Positions 15,977 to 22,881 of a stretch of 25,629 bases of DNA are shown one piece after another (position 1 is the first letter of the stretch; each line of letters begins with the position of its first letter). Below the pieces are notes generated by a model. The model saw only the letters and a list, made by a program, of their open reading frames with translations, had not been told where the DNA came from and made no database searches. Location: positions 1 to 25,629 of the forward strand of contig DLIO01000039.1 in NCBI GenBank assembly GCA_002483765.1. Reading direction: 5' to 3'. Source of the DNA: Lentisphaeria bacterium UBA7640. GTDB taxonomy: Bacteria; Verrucomicrobiota; Lentisphaeria; Victivallales; Victivallaceae. A program made the position numbers and the translations under genes.

Positions 15977-16668
15977 GATTCCAACCTCGCTAATTGGGCT
16001 ATGTCAATGCGAATGCCCGGACTCATCGTTGCCGAAATGGTGCAACTTACGAAATAAGTTCCTTTCGCTGTGGTCGGCTTGGCTTTAGCCAAAGCATGAT
16101 AAACAGCATCAAAGTTTTCTCGTAAATCTGCAGCAGTGAACGATATTTTTCCTATTGGAACGTGGACACATGCGCCGCGGTCGGTACGAAATTCAACTCG
16201 ACCAGCTTTAGCCTCGCGTACCGCATTGCCAACGGCATCGGTGACAGTGCCAGTTTTTGGATTAGGCATTAAACCACGTGGTCCAAGAATCCTACCCAAT
16301 GGGCGAATCATTTTCATTGCGTCTGGAGTGGCGATCAATACGTCGAAATCCAGCCAACCACCTTTCAGTTTTTCCACCAAATCGTCAGAGCCCACAAATT
16401 CAGCTCCTGCTTCCGTTGCTTCTTCAGCTTGGCTTCCAGAAGCTACAACAGCAATGCGGACAGCCTTTCCAGTACCCTTTGGTAGCGGGATTGCGCCACG
16501 AACACTCTGATCCGACTTCTTAGCATCGACTCCAAGTTTAAATGCAACTTCAACAGTTTGATCAAACTTAGTCTCTGGCATCGCTTTTAGGATCTCGAAA
16601 GCTGCGTTTAAAGCATAGCGCTGCTGACGATCAAACGATTCCAACTGTTTCTTGTATAATTTGCTCAT
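15973..16668 (-). CDS. rplA: 50S ribosomal protein L1
   Basis: This 231-residue L1 forms the mobile L1 stalk that helps release E-site tRNA. The segments FDQTVEVAFKLGVDAKKSDQ, GAIPLPKGTGKAVRIAVVA and the signature GRILGPRGLMPNPKTGTV are present, as is the C-terminal GTYFVSCTISATMSPGIRID. Its ATG overlaps the rplK stop by four bases and its TGA overlaps the rplJ ATG, so L11, L1 and L10 form a translationally coupled chain. In other bacteria L1 represses its own mRNA at a site before rplK. A weak candidate is listed at 17111-17160. Confidence 0.98.
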   Translation of the reverse strand: MSKLYKKQLESFDRQQRYALNAAFEILKAMPETKFDQTVEVAFKLGVDAKKSDQSVRGAIPLPKGTGKAVRIAVVASGSQAEEATEAGAEFVGSDDLVEKLKGGWLDFDVLIATPDAMKMIRPLGRILGPRGLMPNPKTGTVTDAVGNAVREAKAGRVEFRTDRGACVHVPIGKISFTAADLRENFDAVYHALAKAKPTTAKGTYFVSCTISATMSPGIRIDIAQLARLES

Positions 16669-17093
16669 TCAACCACCTCAAATCCCATGCTTTGAGCGGT
16701 TCCTTCAATGATTTTGCAGGCAGCCTCGGCATCCCTAGAGTTCATGTCGTTCTTTTTGATTTCAACGATTTCCATGATTTGTGCTTTCGTTATCTTTCCC
16801 GCCTTAGTCCCTTTGCCTGGAGTTTTTGAACCCTCGGCAACACCTGACAGCTTCTTAATAAGATTGGCTGCTGGTGGCGACTTGGTGATAAAGGTGAACG
16901 AACGATCCTGATAAACAGTGATCACCACTGGGACGACCATGCCACTCTGTGCTTGAGTGGCGGCATTGAACTGCTTGCAGAAATCCATGATGTTGACCCC
17001 AGCTTGACCCAATGCAGGGCCAATTGGTGGAGCCGGATTAGCGGCGCCAGCCGGAATCTGCAACCGGATTAATCCTGTTACTTTCTTTGCCAT
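16665..17093 (-). CDS. rplK: 50S ribosomal protein L11
   Basis: This 142-residue L11 is part of the GTPase-associated centre and is required for RelA activation in organisms that have the stringent response. The thiostrepton-region prolines in NPAPPIGPALGQAGVNIMDF are intact. The C-terminal rRNA-binding domain reads KTPGKGTKAGKITKAQIMEI through EGTAQSMGFEVVE. It starts 106 nt after nusG, a gap that could hold an L1-binding leader, and overlaps rplA by four bases. Confidence 0.98.
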   Translation of the reverse strand: MAKKVTGLIRLQIPAGAANPAPPIGPALGQAGVNIMDFCKQFNAATQAQSGMVVPVVITVYQDRSFTFITKSPPAANLIKKLSGVAEGSKTPGKGTKAGKITKAQIMEIVEIKKNDMNSRDAEAACKIIEGTAQSMGFEVVE

Positions 17094-17110
17094 TAAATGA
17101 TCTCCGAATT

Positions 17111-17160
17111 TACAACAGCGTGTGGTTTGAAACGGCAGGTCTTCTCCCGCATCACTGCTA
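17111..17160 (-). promoter_or_regulatory. Possible L1 autoregulatory leader before rplK
   Basis: The nusG-rplK gap encodes on the minus strand an AGCAGTG arm that can pair imperfectly with CACGCTGTT. Between them lie GCGGGAGAAG and CCACA elements. Known L1-binding leaders in front of rplK-rplA are short helices with an asymmetric internal loop containing a GGGAG-like strand, and this resembles that layout. I fitted it by eye without a covariance model, so it is a suggestion only. Confidence 0.3.
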
Positions 17161-17199
17161 ATTCATTATTGATATAAAAGTCTCGAACTCGAACCCTTA

Positions 17200-17772
17200 T
17201 CAGGTATCGCGTTCAACCTGCCAGAACTCCAACTCAACGGGAGTAGAACGCCCGAAAATTGAAACCATGAGTTTCAATTTGCCACGTTCATTGTCAATCT
17301 CTTCAACTGTACCTTCAAAGTTCTCAAAGGCACCATCCTTAATTCGGACATTTTCTCCGATTTCATAAAGGATTTTTGGTTTAATTTTCTCTTCTTCCGC
17401 ACTATCTTGACGGAATATATCTGCAACTTCGCTATCAGACAACGGGAGCGGTTTTTGACCGTCACCCACAAATCCGATAACTCCTTGGATATTTCGAATG
17501 TAATACCAAGTATCTTCGTTAATTTTTTTGCTTGAGGGATCATAAAGATCCATTCGAACTAATACATAACCGGGGAAAAACTTGCGAATAGTTGTAATTT
17601 TTTTGCCAGCACGTACTTCAGAAACTTTTTCTACCGGTATATACGCTTCGTAAATTGGACAAGCTTCACCATCAATTCTAATCTGACGCTGTATATTCTC
17701 GCGGATCTTGTTCTCTTTTCCGGAGAGGGCGTGGATTACAAACCACTGTCCTTTGTCTTTATTCTCTTCCAT
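17200..17772 (-). CDS. nusG: Transcription termination/antitermination factor NusG
   Basis: This 190-residue NusG has an N-terminal NGN domain (about 9-115; QWFVIHALSGKENKIRENIQ and the signature FFPGYVLVRMDL) that binds the RNA polymerase clamp. A C-terminal KOW domain follows (about 138-190; GENVRIKDGAFENFEGTVEE), which contacts Rho or S10. RNA polymerase beta' and S10 are encoded downstream. It lies 21 nt after secE in the conserved secE-nusG-rplK order. The length is typical, without an extra domain. Confidence 0.97.
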   Translation of the reverse strand: MEENKDKGQWFVIHALSGKENKIRENIQRQIRIDGEACPIYEAYIPVEKVSEVRAGKKITTIRKFFPGYVLVRMDLYDPSSKKINEDTWYYIRNIQGVIGFVGDGQKPLPLSDSEVADIFRQDSAEEEKIKPKILYEIGENVRIKDGAFENFEGTVEEIDNERGKLKLMVSIFGRSTPVELEFWQVERDT

Positions 17773-17793
17773 TCTTGAGGAATTCCTAAAAAT

Positions 17794-17991
17794 TTAAATC
17801 GTAATTAATTCAAGCAAGCGCACGATGACCAAGTCAACAACTGCAACAAACGATGAAAGCACCGCAATAGCAATCAACACAAGGATTGTTGATTCAAGAA
17901 GTTCTTTCCGTCCCGGCCAAGTACACTTATGCAGTTCACTGATTGTATCGTGAACAAACTGCCTTACTCTACCCATTACGCTGACACTCAT
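17794..17991 (-). CDS. secE: Preprotein translocase subunit SecE
   Basis: This 65-residue single-span SecE clamps SecY in the inner membrane. A short amphipathic segment contains the family hallmark ISELHKCTWPGRKELLEST. One hydrophobic helix follows at about 36-58 (ILVLIAIAVLSSFVAVVDLV). Length and the WPGRKE motif are standard for the minimal form. The first ATG is supported by AGAGG seven bases upstream. It sits between tRNA-Trp and nusG. Confidence 0.95.
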   Translation of the reverse strand: MSVSVMGRVRQFVHDTISELHKCTWPGRKELLESTILVLIAIAVLSSFVAVVDLVIVRLLELITI

Positions 17992-18036
17992 TGCTTGCCT
18001 CTATATATGAAAATTTATTTGTGCTGAATTAAAAAC

Positions 18037-18113
18037 TGGCAGGAGCGGAGAGACTCGAACTCTCGACCTGCGGTTTTGGAGACCGCTGCTCTAGCCAACT
18101 GAGCTACACTCCT
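18037..18113 (-). tRNA. tRNA-Trp (anticodon CCA)
   Basis: This 77-nt cloverleaf includes an encoded CCA end. The acceptor AGGAGTG pairs with CGCTCCT (one T-G wobble), with discriminator G. The D arm is GCTCAGTTGGCTAGAGC, and the anticodon stem GCGGT/ACCGC closes loop CTCCAAA. The T arm is GAGAGTTCGAGTCTCTC. It sits inside the operon, 15 nt after rpmG and 45 nt before secE, so it must be processed from a mixed mRNA-tRNA transcript. tRNA-Trp between tuf and secE is a recurring bacterial arrangement. Confidence 0.97.
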
Positions 18114-18128
18114 GAAAATTGGCTAAAC

Positions 18129-18281
18129 TCAGCGCGTTTCCTTGTGTATAGTATGTTTACGTTCAAATTTGCAATACTTACTTTTCTCGAGACGTTCAGG
18201 GGTATTACGCTTCTCTTTCATTGAAGTGTAATTCCGTTGCTTGCATCCCGTGCATTCCAAAGTTATAATTTCACGCGCCAT
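18129..18281 (-). CDS. rpmG: 50S ribosomal protein L33
   Basis: This short 50-residue gene starts MAREIITLECTGCKQRNYTS and ends SKYCKFERKHTIHKETR. Sequence and position between tuf and tRNA-Trp identify L33. It resembles the zinc-binding C+ form: the first CxxC pair (Cys10, Cys13) and Cys37 are present. The fourth ligand, expected at residue 40, is Glu (YCKFE rather than YCxxC), so zinc binding is probably weakened or altered. The upstream AGGT gives a weak ribosome-binding site. The stop is TGA at 18131-18129, 15 nt before tRNA-Trp. Confidence 0.95.
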   Translation of the reverse strand: MAREIITLECTGCKQRNYTSMKEKRNTPERLEKSKYCKFERKHTIHKETR

Positions 18282-18309
18282 GATAAATACCTATTATTTT
18301 AAAATTGAT

Positions 18310-18335
18310 CCTGAGATGTCCTTGGACATCCCAGG
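18310..18335 (-). terminator. Hairpin between tuf and rpmG
   Basis: The inverted repeat CCTG-A-GATGTCC / GGACATC-C-CAGG, with one mismatch and a very small loop, lies 18 nt past the tuf stop and 28 nt before the rpmG start. The minus-strand sequence after it (ATCAATTTTAAAA) is only a weak U-tract. Partial termination or an mRNA 3'-end processing site that lets tuf be expressed above rpmG-secE-nusG is plausible. The GATGTCC arm is the same as in the terminator at 124-143. Confidence 0.55.
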
Positions 18336-18353
18336 AATATAACTGTTTTACAA

Positions 18354-19550
18354 TTATCCAACAATATCCGAAACTCGACCAGAAGCAACAGTACGACCAC
18401 CTTCACGGATAGCGAAGCGTAGACCTTTTTCCATTGCGACAGGGTGAATCAATTCTACTTCAATTGGAGTATTGTCACCAGGCATAACCATTTCAACGCC
18501 TTCTGGCAAGGTAATGGTACCTGTAATGTCAGTAGTACGGAAATAGAATTGCGGACGATATTTAGTAAAGAAAGGAGTGTGACGACCACCTTCTTCTTTG
18601 CTCAGTACATAAATTTCGGCTTTGAATTTAGCGAAAGGTTTGATCGAACCGGGCTTAGCCAAAACTTGGCCACGTTCAACATCTTCTTTCTTAGTACCAC
18701 GAAGCAGAAGACCAGTATTGTCTCCAGCACGCCCTTCATCAAGAAGTTTACGGAACATTTCAATACCAGTAACAGTAGTTTTTACTGTCGGTTTGATGCC
18801 AATGATTTCAACTTCTTCGCCAACTTTAACGATACCGCGCTCAATACGTCCGGTAACAACTGTACCGCGACCTTCAATTGAGAACACGTCTTCAATCGGC
18901 ATCAAGAATGGCAAATCGGTTGCACGCGGTGGTTCTACGATAAATTCATCAACTGCATCCATTAATTCAATAATGCATTTGCAGGCATCAGACTCTGGAT
19001 CACCACCAGCTTCAACTGCTTTTAGTGCAGAACCCTGAATGATTGGGGTGTCATCACCTGGGAAATCATAGGAACTAAGTAGTTCACGAACTTCCATGTC
19101 AACGAGTTCCAACAATTCTGGATCGTCAAGTTGATCAACTTTATTCAAAAATACTACAATACCAGGAACACCCACCTGACGAGCAAGCAAAACGTGTTCG
19201 CGGGTCTGAGCCATTGGGCCGTCAGTTGCAGCGATAACGAGAATAGCACCGTCCATCTGGGCGGCACCAGTAATCATGTTTTTAACGTAGTCAGCATGCC
19301 CTGGGCAGTCGACGTGTGCATAATGACGCTTGGCAGACTGATATTCAACGTGTGAAGTATTGATAGTAATGCCACGATCGCGCTCTTCTGGCGCATTGTC
19401 AATTTGACTATAATCACGAACTTCGCCGCCATTCAACCTCGACATAGTCATGGTAATCGCTGCGGTCAAAGTGGTTTTACCATGGTCAACGTGACCAATG
19501 GTTCCGATGTTCAAATGCGGCTTTGTTCTTTCGAATTTTTCCTTAGCCAT
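18354..19550 (-). CDS. tuf: Translation elongation factor Tu
   Basis: This 398-residue EF-Tu delivers aminoacyl-tRNA to the ribosome. The motifs are GHVDHGKT (19-26), RGITI (59-63), DCPGHADY (81-88) and NKVD (136-139). Domain 2 (RGTVVTGRIERGIVKVGEEV) and domain 3 (GGRHTPFF, RPQFYFRTTD, FAIREGGRTVASGRV) are complete. Positions linked to kirromycin-type resistance in E. coli (Q124, G316, Q329, A375) look unchanged. GGAGG precedes the ATG. It is the only tuf in the window and is not in the str operon. tRNA-Thr lies 103 nt upstream, the usual partner of a secE-linked tuf. Confidence 0.98.
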   Translation of the reverse strand: MAKEKFERTKPHLNIGTIGHVDHGKTTLTAAITMTMSRLNGGEVRDYSQIDNAPEERDRGITINTSHVEYQSAKRHYAHVDCPGHADYVKNMITGAAQMDGAILVIAATDGPMAQTREHVLLARQVGVPGIVVFLNKVDQLDDPELLELVDMEVRELLSSYDFPGDDTPIIQGSALKAVEAGGDPESDACKCIIELMDAVDEFIVEPPRATDLPFLMPIEDVFSIEGRGTVVTGRIERGIVKVGEEVEIIGIKPTVKTTVTGIEMFRKLLDEGRAGDNTGLLLRGTKKEDVERGQVLAKPGSIKPFAKFKAEIYVLSKEEGGRHTPFFTKYRPQFYFRTTDITGTITLPEGVEMVMPGDNTPIEVELIHPVAMEKGLRFAIREGGRTVASGRVSDIVG

Positions 19551-19653
19551 TTTTACCTTCCTCCGGTTTTCTTGTTTAAACCTTCTAATAGTTTAGAGCG
19601 AATTTATCTTTTTTTTGATTTACCAACCAAAATTTTACTTTTACAACTTATAA

Positions 19654-19729
19654 TGGAGCCCACAACCGGATTTGAACCGGTGACCTCATCCTTACCAAGG
19701 ATGTGCTCTACCAACTGAGCCATGTGGGC
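19654..19729 (-). tRNA. tRNA-Thr (anticodon GGU)
   Basis: This 76-nt cloverleaf has an encoded CCA. The acceptor GCCCACA pairs perfectly with TGTGGGC, with discriminator T. The D arm contains GGCTCAGTTGGTAGAGC, and the anticodon stem CATCC/GGATG closes loop TTGGTAA, giving GGT. The T arm is ACCGGTTCAAATCCGGT. It is upstream of tuf, as in many bacteria, and probably shares its transcript. Confidence 0.97.
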
Positions 19730-19809
19730 GCACTGAATGAAAACGCAAACCAGCAATTTAGCATTGCCAATTCACAATTTCAAATACGCATCCACAAAAA
19801 AACGTGAAT

Positions 19810-19894
19810 TGGTACTCGGAGGGGGATTTGAACCCCCACAGATTACTCTACATGCACCTCAAGCATGCGCGTCTGCCAATTCCGCCACCCGAGC
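19810..19894 (-). tRNA. tRNA-Leu (anticodon GAG)
   Basis: This 85-nt class II tRNA has an encoded CCA. The acceptor GCTCGGG pairs with TCCGAGT with two G-T wobbles, and the discriminator is A. The anticodon stem CATGC/GCATG closes loop TTGAGGT. A long variable arm (about TAGAGTAATCT) precedes the T arm GGGGGTTCAAATCCCCC. It lies 80 nt upstream of tRNA-Thr and seems to be the first gene of the tuf-nusG cluster. Confidence 0.97.
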
Positions 19895-19917
19895 ACAGGC
19901 GCCAAAAACAGATGTTT

Positions 19918-19945
19918 AAAGTACAACCCAACTGGAGTTTTACAA
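19918..19945 (-). promoter_or_regulatory. Candidate promoter for the tRNA-Leu/tRNA-Thr/tuf unit
   Basis: Minus-strand TTGTAA (19945-19940) and TACTTT (19923-19918) are spaced by 16 nt. The -10 ends about 24 nt before the tRNA-Leu 5' end. It is the best sigma70-like pair in the 144-nt gap after recO, but the -10 is imperfect. The rest of the gap is AT-rich with nothing else I can support. Confidence 0.3.
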
Positions 19946-20038
19946 ACCGCTTTCTTGATTTTTTTAGCTTTTTTTCTTTGCCGATTATTTTCTTTGAAAA
20001 TTACGAAGTTGTTAAATAAATAACCTATTGCACACTTC

Positions 20039-20677
20039 TTATGTATTTGTAAACAGCGCATCAGCCCAGGAATTCATTTTATGCCAAAATCGCGCTGTGT
20101 TTTGAGGTGGATCCTCTAATCCTTGTGCTGCAGCCAGAATCTGATCCATCAAATCATGTTTTTCTACGTTTAAATCTGGATCACGATCAAGATATTCCGG
20201 CAATAAACCATTCTCGCTCAATAATACTAATTTAAGCATTACGGCGCAGCGAATACGTTTTGGTTCGGCAAAGCGGTCAGAAACTTCGATCATGCTGAGT
20301 TGGTTGAACACATTTAAAGCCGCACAATAAACTTCAGGGGCGGGCAATTGCGGTTTTCCCCATTTTAAAATCAAAGCGGCTAACTCAATTGCTAAAGTAA
20401 AATTATCAGGAACCGCCGCCAACGCTTCACCACAGCTCCCTAGAATCTCCGCATTTCGTAAGTTGTGTAGTGTTGATTGACTACTCTCGGAAAACTCTAC
20501 CTGCAGTTCGCGAAAAATATCAGCAGCGGGAAATTTAGTTTTACCACCACCCATTCCGCCTTTAATTATTAGATCTAACCGTCCCAGTTCCGGCGTGATC
20601 CCGGCAATAATCATGCTGGTCTCCCCGTACGGGGATTTACGCAAAACCAATATTTCACTCGTTTGAATAAGACTCAT
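20039..20677 (-). CDS. recO: DNA repair protein RecO
   Basis: This 212-residue protein fits RecO, which loads RecA on SSB-coated single-stranded DNA with RecR. The N-terminal OB-fold segment (EILVLRKSPYGETSMIIAGI, then PELGRLDLIIKGG) matches the family pattern of a switch strand, an E after tyrosine-glycine, a T-x-E/G turn and a KGG. The C-terminal helical part (FNQLSMIEVSDRF, RCAVMLKLVLLSENGLLPEY) is compatible but divergent. I see no zinc-binding cysteine cluster, and the protein is slightly short. GAGG about nine bases before the ATG supports the start. It follows the ligase-like gene by 19 nt, so they are probably cotranscribed. Confidence 0.72.
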   Translation of the reverse strand: MSLIQTSEILVLRKSPYGETSMIIAGITPELGRLDLIIKGGMGGGKTKFPAADIFRELQVEFSESSQSTLHNLRNAEILGSCGEALAAVPDNFTLAIELAALILKWGKPQLPAPEVYCAALNVFNQLSMIEVSDRFAEPKRIRCAVMLKLVLLSENGLLPEYLDRDPDLNVEKHDLMDQILAAAQGLEDPPQNTARFWHKMNSWADALFTNT

Positions 20678-20696
20678 TATATTAACCTCAACTTTA

Positions 20697-22487
20697 TCAT
20701 TTCACAGGAATAACCCAAGATTCTTCATAATCTGGATTATTAGGAAACAGCTGTTGTGCTTTTTGCAAATATTCCGCAGCAGCATCTTCTCGACCAGTAA
20801 CGCGGCAAATGCGATGCATCCGATGCCAAGCGGAAGCACGCAATGGTGCCAACTCCAACATTTTTAGATAATAGCGTTCTGCTACATCATAAATCCCGCG
20901 AGAAAACATAAAGTCACCTGCTGTCTGCCATGGAAACGGCGAATACGGCTTTAACGTAACTGTTTGCTCAAGGGAATCTTTAACCTGTTGCGGCGTCGTC
21001 TGATAATATTCCTCCGCAGTTTTACCCTGAGGCGAAGTCAGATCCTGCAATCCAGCGAAAGATTTTTCAGCACGGAACAGTTTATATCCATCCAATACTC
21101 CAAATATTCCCGACCATCCAGCTACAATCACAAAAATGATCCGTAATGCTAATCTGTTTTTTTGCTTTTCCGGTTCCGCTTTGCTAATAAGCAGCGTCAC
21201 TTGTAACGCTGCCAAGTAACACATTATCGCTGGAACTTGCATATTGGTATCAACTTGACTGTGAATCACGCAACCCGCGACTCCTGCAAAAATCCAGAAC
21301 TCAATCTTGGTATAAAATTTATCAGTCGAGCGAAGGATGCGCCGCCATGCCGCCCATAACGGCCAAAATAGCGCAAGAAAACAACTTATTCCACCAATAA
21401 TACCACATTGTGCCAGATATGCCATGAACATACAATGCGGATCATGGGGAGCTTCTTTTCCCGGAAAAATCTTAATAAGCATGTAATCGTGAAAAAAATC
21501 TCCCCAACCAGTACCAAACAGTGGATTTTTAGCGAAAATCAACAGTGACGCTCGTTGATAATCCAAACGGGCAAACATTGACCAAAACCCGCGTCCGGCA
21601 AACTGAATCACCAACGCTCCAGCCAATAACGCCAACACTATCGCCGATGCCACAAAAATCCTGATACGGCGTTCCACAGGAAAAGCCAACAACAGAACAC
21701 CGAATAAAACAAATAAGACCGCGAATGCTGCTCGGCTTCCAGTCATATAAAGTGGCACCGCCATCGCTAATAATGCCATTGCTAAAAAAACCACGCGTCC
21801 GGCGGTCGGCGGCTCAATACGTTTTCCGAGTTGCCAGGCATAATAAAAAACCAATGGCATCATCAGCAGTAAAAAACCAGCAAGATTATTGCACGACGTG
21901 AACGTCGAATAAATTCGGTTATCCATCACTCTCGCCATAAAATCTCTTCCCAGTGTTACTCCAGTCACACGTTGCTGTTCCATAACAAAACGCCGCGTAT
22001 CTTCAAAACTAAATAGACGCTGTTCCCAACCTAAAAGCGCCACCAACAGCGCGGTTGCCGTTAACAAAATCAAGAATTTACTGCGCCATTCGGGACGGTT
22101 CGATAAAATCAAAAAAACCGTCGCGGCGTAAGCTCCAATACCAAAACCGTGAATCAATTGCATTTCGACAAAGTCCCTGACCGAAGCATTGATTGCCCCC
22201 ACGTAGCCAACTAAACCGAGAAGTAACCATAATCCAGCCGCGACAAAAGCAGTTGGTTGTCGATTGATTTGTGGAGGGAATACCAAAAGCGTCAACAGCA
22301 AAACCATCCCTGAGCAGATCGGGAACAACGTTACCGGCCATGTAATAATCACCCAAGAGAACGCATCAGAGGGAAACAGTGCTGAAGTTTCCGGCAGTCC
22401 GGTCAAAGATGCGAATTTCAACGGCAACAACACCGTAAAGAAAGCAACTAACAACGCAACGCCGTTTTGCAAATTCCTCAAATCCAA
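20697..22487 (-). CDS. O-antigen ligase/polymerase-family membrane protein with C-terminal helical repeats
   Basis: This roughly 596-residue polytopic inner-membrane protein has about eleven hydrophobic spans between residues 8 and 465. The Wzy_C/RfaL-type signature is visible: YMTGSRAAFAVLFVLFG, then FAKNPLFGTGWGDFFHDY (about 318-335), the periplasmic-loop HDPHCMFMAYLAQCGIIGG (about 348-366) and VIHSQVDTNMQVPA. The C-terminal tail (about 490-590) looks like TPR units (FSRGIYDVAERYYLKMLELA, TGREDAAAEYLQKAQQLFPN). It may act in surface glycan ligation or polymerisation. The substrate cannot be told. There is no ATG before residue 61. TTG at 22487 is the outermost start, but the third-codon TTG has better spacing from GGGG. 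An in-frame TAG at about 22497 limits the start. Confidence 0.75.
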   Translation of the reverse strand: MDLRNLQNGVALLVAFFTVLLPLKFASLTGLPETSALFPSDAFSWVIITWPVTLFPICSGMVLLLTLLVFPPQINRQPTAFVAAGLWLLLGLVGYVGAINASVRDFVEMQLIHGFGIGAYAATVFLILSNRPEWRSKFLILLTATALLVALLGWEQRLFSFEDTRRFVMEQQRVTGVTLGRDFMARVMDNRIYSTFTSCNNLAGFLLLMMPLVFYYAWQLGKRIEPPTAGRVVFLAMALLAMAVPLYMTGSRAAFAVLFVLFGVLLLAFPVERRIRIFVASAIVLALLAGALVIQFAGRGFWSMFARLDYQRASLLIFAKNPLFGTGWGDFFHDYMLIKIFPGKEAPHDPHCMFMAYLAQCGIIGGISCFLALFWPLWAAWRRILRSTDKFYTKIEFWIFAGVAGCVIHSQVDTNMQVPAIMCYLAALQVTLLISKAEPEKQKNRLALRIIFVIVAGWSGIFGVLDGYKLFRAEKSFAGLQDLTSPQGKTAEEYYQTTPQQVKDSLEQTVTLKPYSPFPWQTAGDFMFSRGIYDVAERYYLKMLELAPLRASAWHRMHRICRVTGREDAAAEYLQKAQQLFPNNPDYEESWVIPVK

Positions 22488-22622
22488 ACCCCGCTATAAA
22501 TTAAAAGTCATTTAGTGATCACCGCCTACTATAACCTCTTGATTAAAATCTGACAACTTAAGATCAAATAACTTCTAAAAATATTCCCAACTCAACAACT
22601 ATACGTCATAACTACTATCTTT

Positions 22623-22653
22623 AATTCGCGCGCGCATAATGCGCGCGCTAATT
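22623..22653. repeat. GC-rich palindrome, copy 2
   Basis: This is a 31-nt inverted repeat with a single mismatch, a CATAATG centre and alternating CG arms flanked by AATT. It shares a 25-nt identical core with the reverse complement of the copy at 6513-6545 and carries its mismatch in the same place. It lies about 135 nt upstream of the ligase-like gene. No U-tract follows in either direction, so it is better described as a dispersed palindromic element than as a terminator. Confidence 0.75.
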
Positions 22654-22756
22654 CAAACTGGCAGTTACAACGTGCAGATCTATTTCCAAATTTTTAATGC
22701 CTTTAACAAAAACTTCGCTATTAGTGTCCAGTTAGTGGAGGTCTCTCATTTTCCTT

Positions 22757-22812
22757 TCCCAGCTTTCTCTTTGCGCGTTTTGTGTCTTCTTGGTGTGCTT
22801 GGTGGTTAGAAC
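22757..22812 (-). repeat. Possible dispersed A/C/G-rich repeat fragment
   Basis: On the minus strand this segment reads CTAACCACCAAGCACACC, then AAGAAGACACAAAACGCGC, then AAAGAGAAAGC. It resembles the 'ACCACCAAG-CACCAAG-ACACAAAG' words that recur in intergenic regions of many environmental bacteria. Only one copy lies in the window, so the repeat status rests on memory of such sequences and is unproven. Confidence 0.25.
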
Positions 22813-22881
22813 TCTCGCTTTCCCCAATTCTAACTTCTATCTCCTAGATTCTAGATCCTTCCCTTTCTCTGAGATTGATGG

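Larger units (their letters stand above)
22498..22881. other. Gene-free stretch between the NAD kinase-like gene and the ligase-like gene
   Basis: No convincing coding frame, tRNA or known RNA was recognised in this 384-nt interval. It holds the GC palindrome at 22623-22653 and, from about 22735 to 22870, a segment whose minus strand is strongly purine-rich. That segment contains a direct run of ACCA/CACAAA-type words and a small CTAGATTCTAG inverted repeat at about 22844-22854. No U-tract terminator for the upstream gene was found. Confidence 0.6.

Noticed and set aside
19404..19919. Plus-strand open frames across tRNA-Thr and tRNA-Leu (endings such as TTGFEPVTSSLPRMCSTN and GGGFEPPQ)
   Set aside because: These are antisense readings of tRNA T-arms and anticodon arms, a well-known source of false proteins. 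The tRNAs on the minus strand explain them fully.
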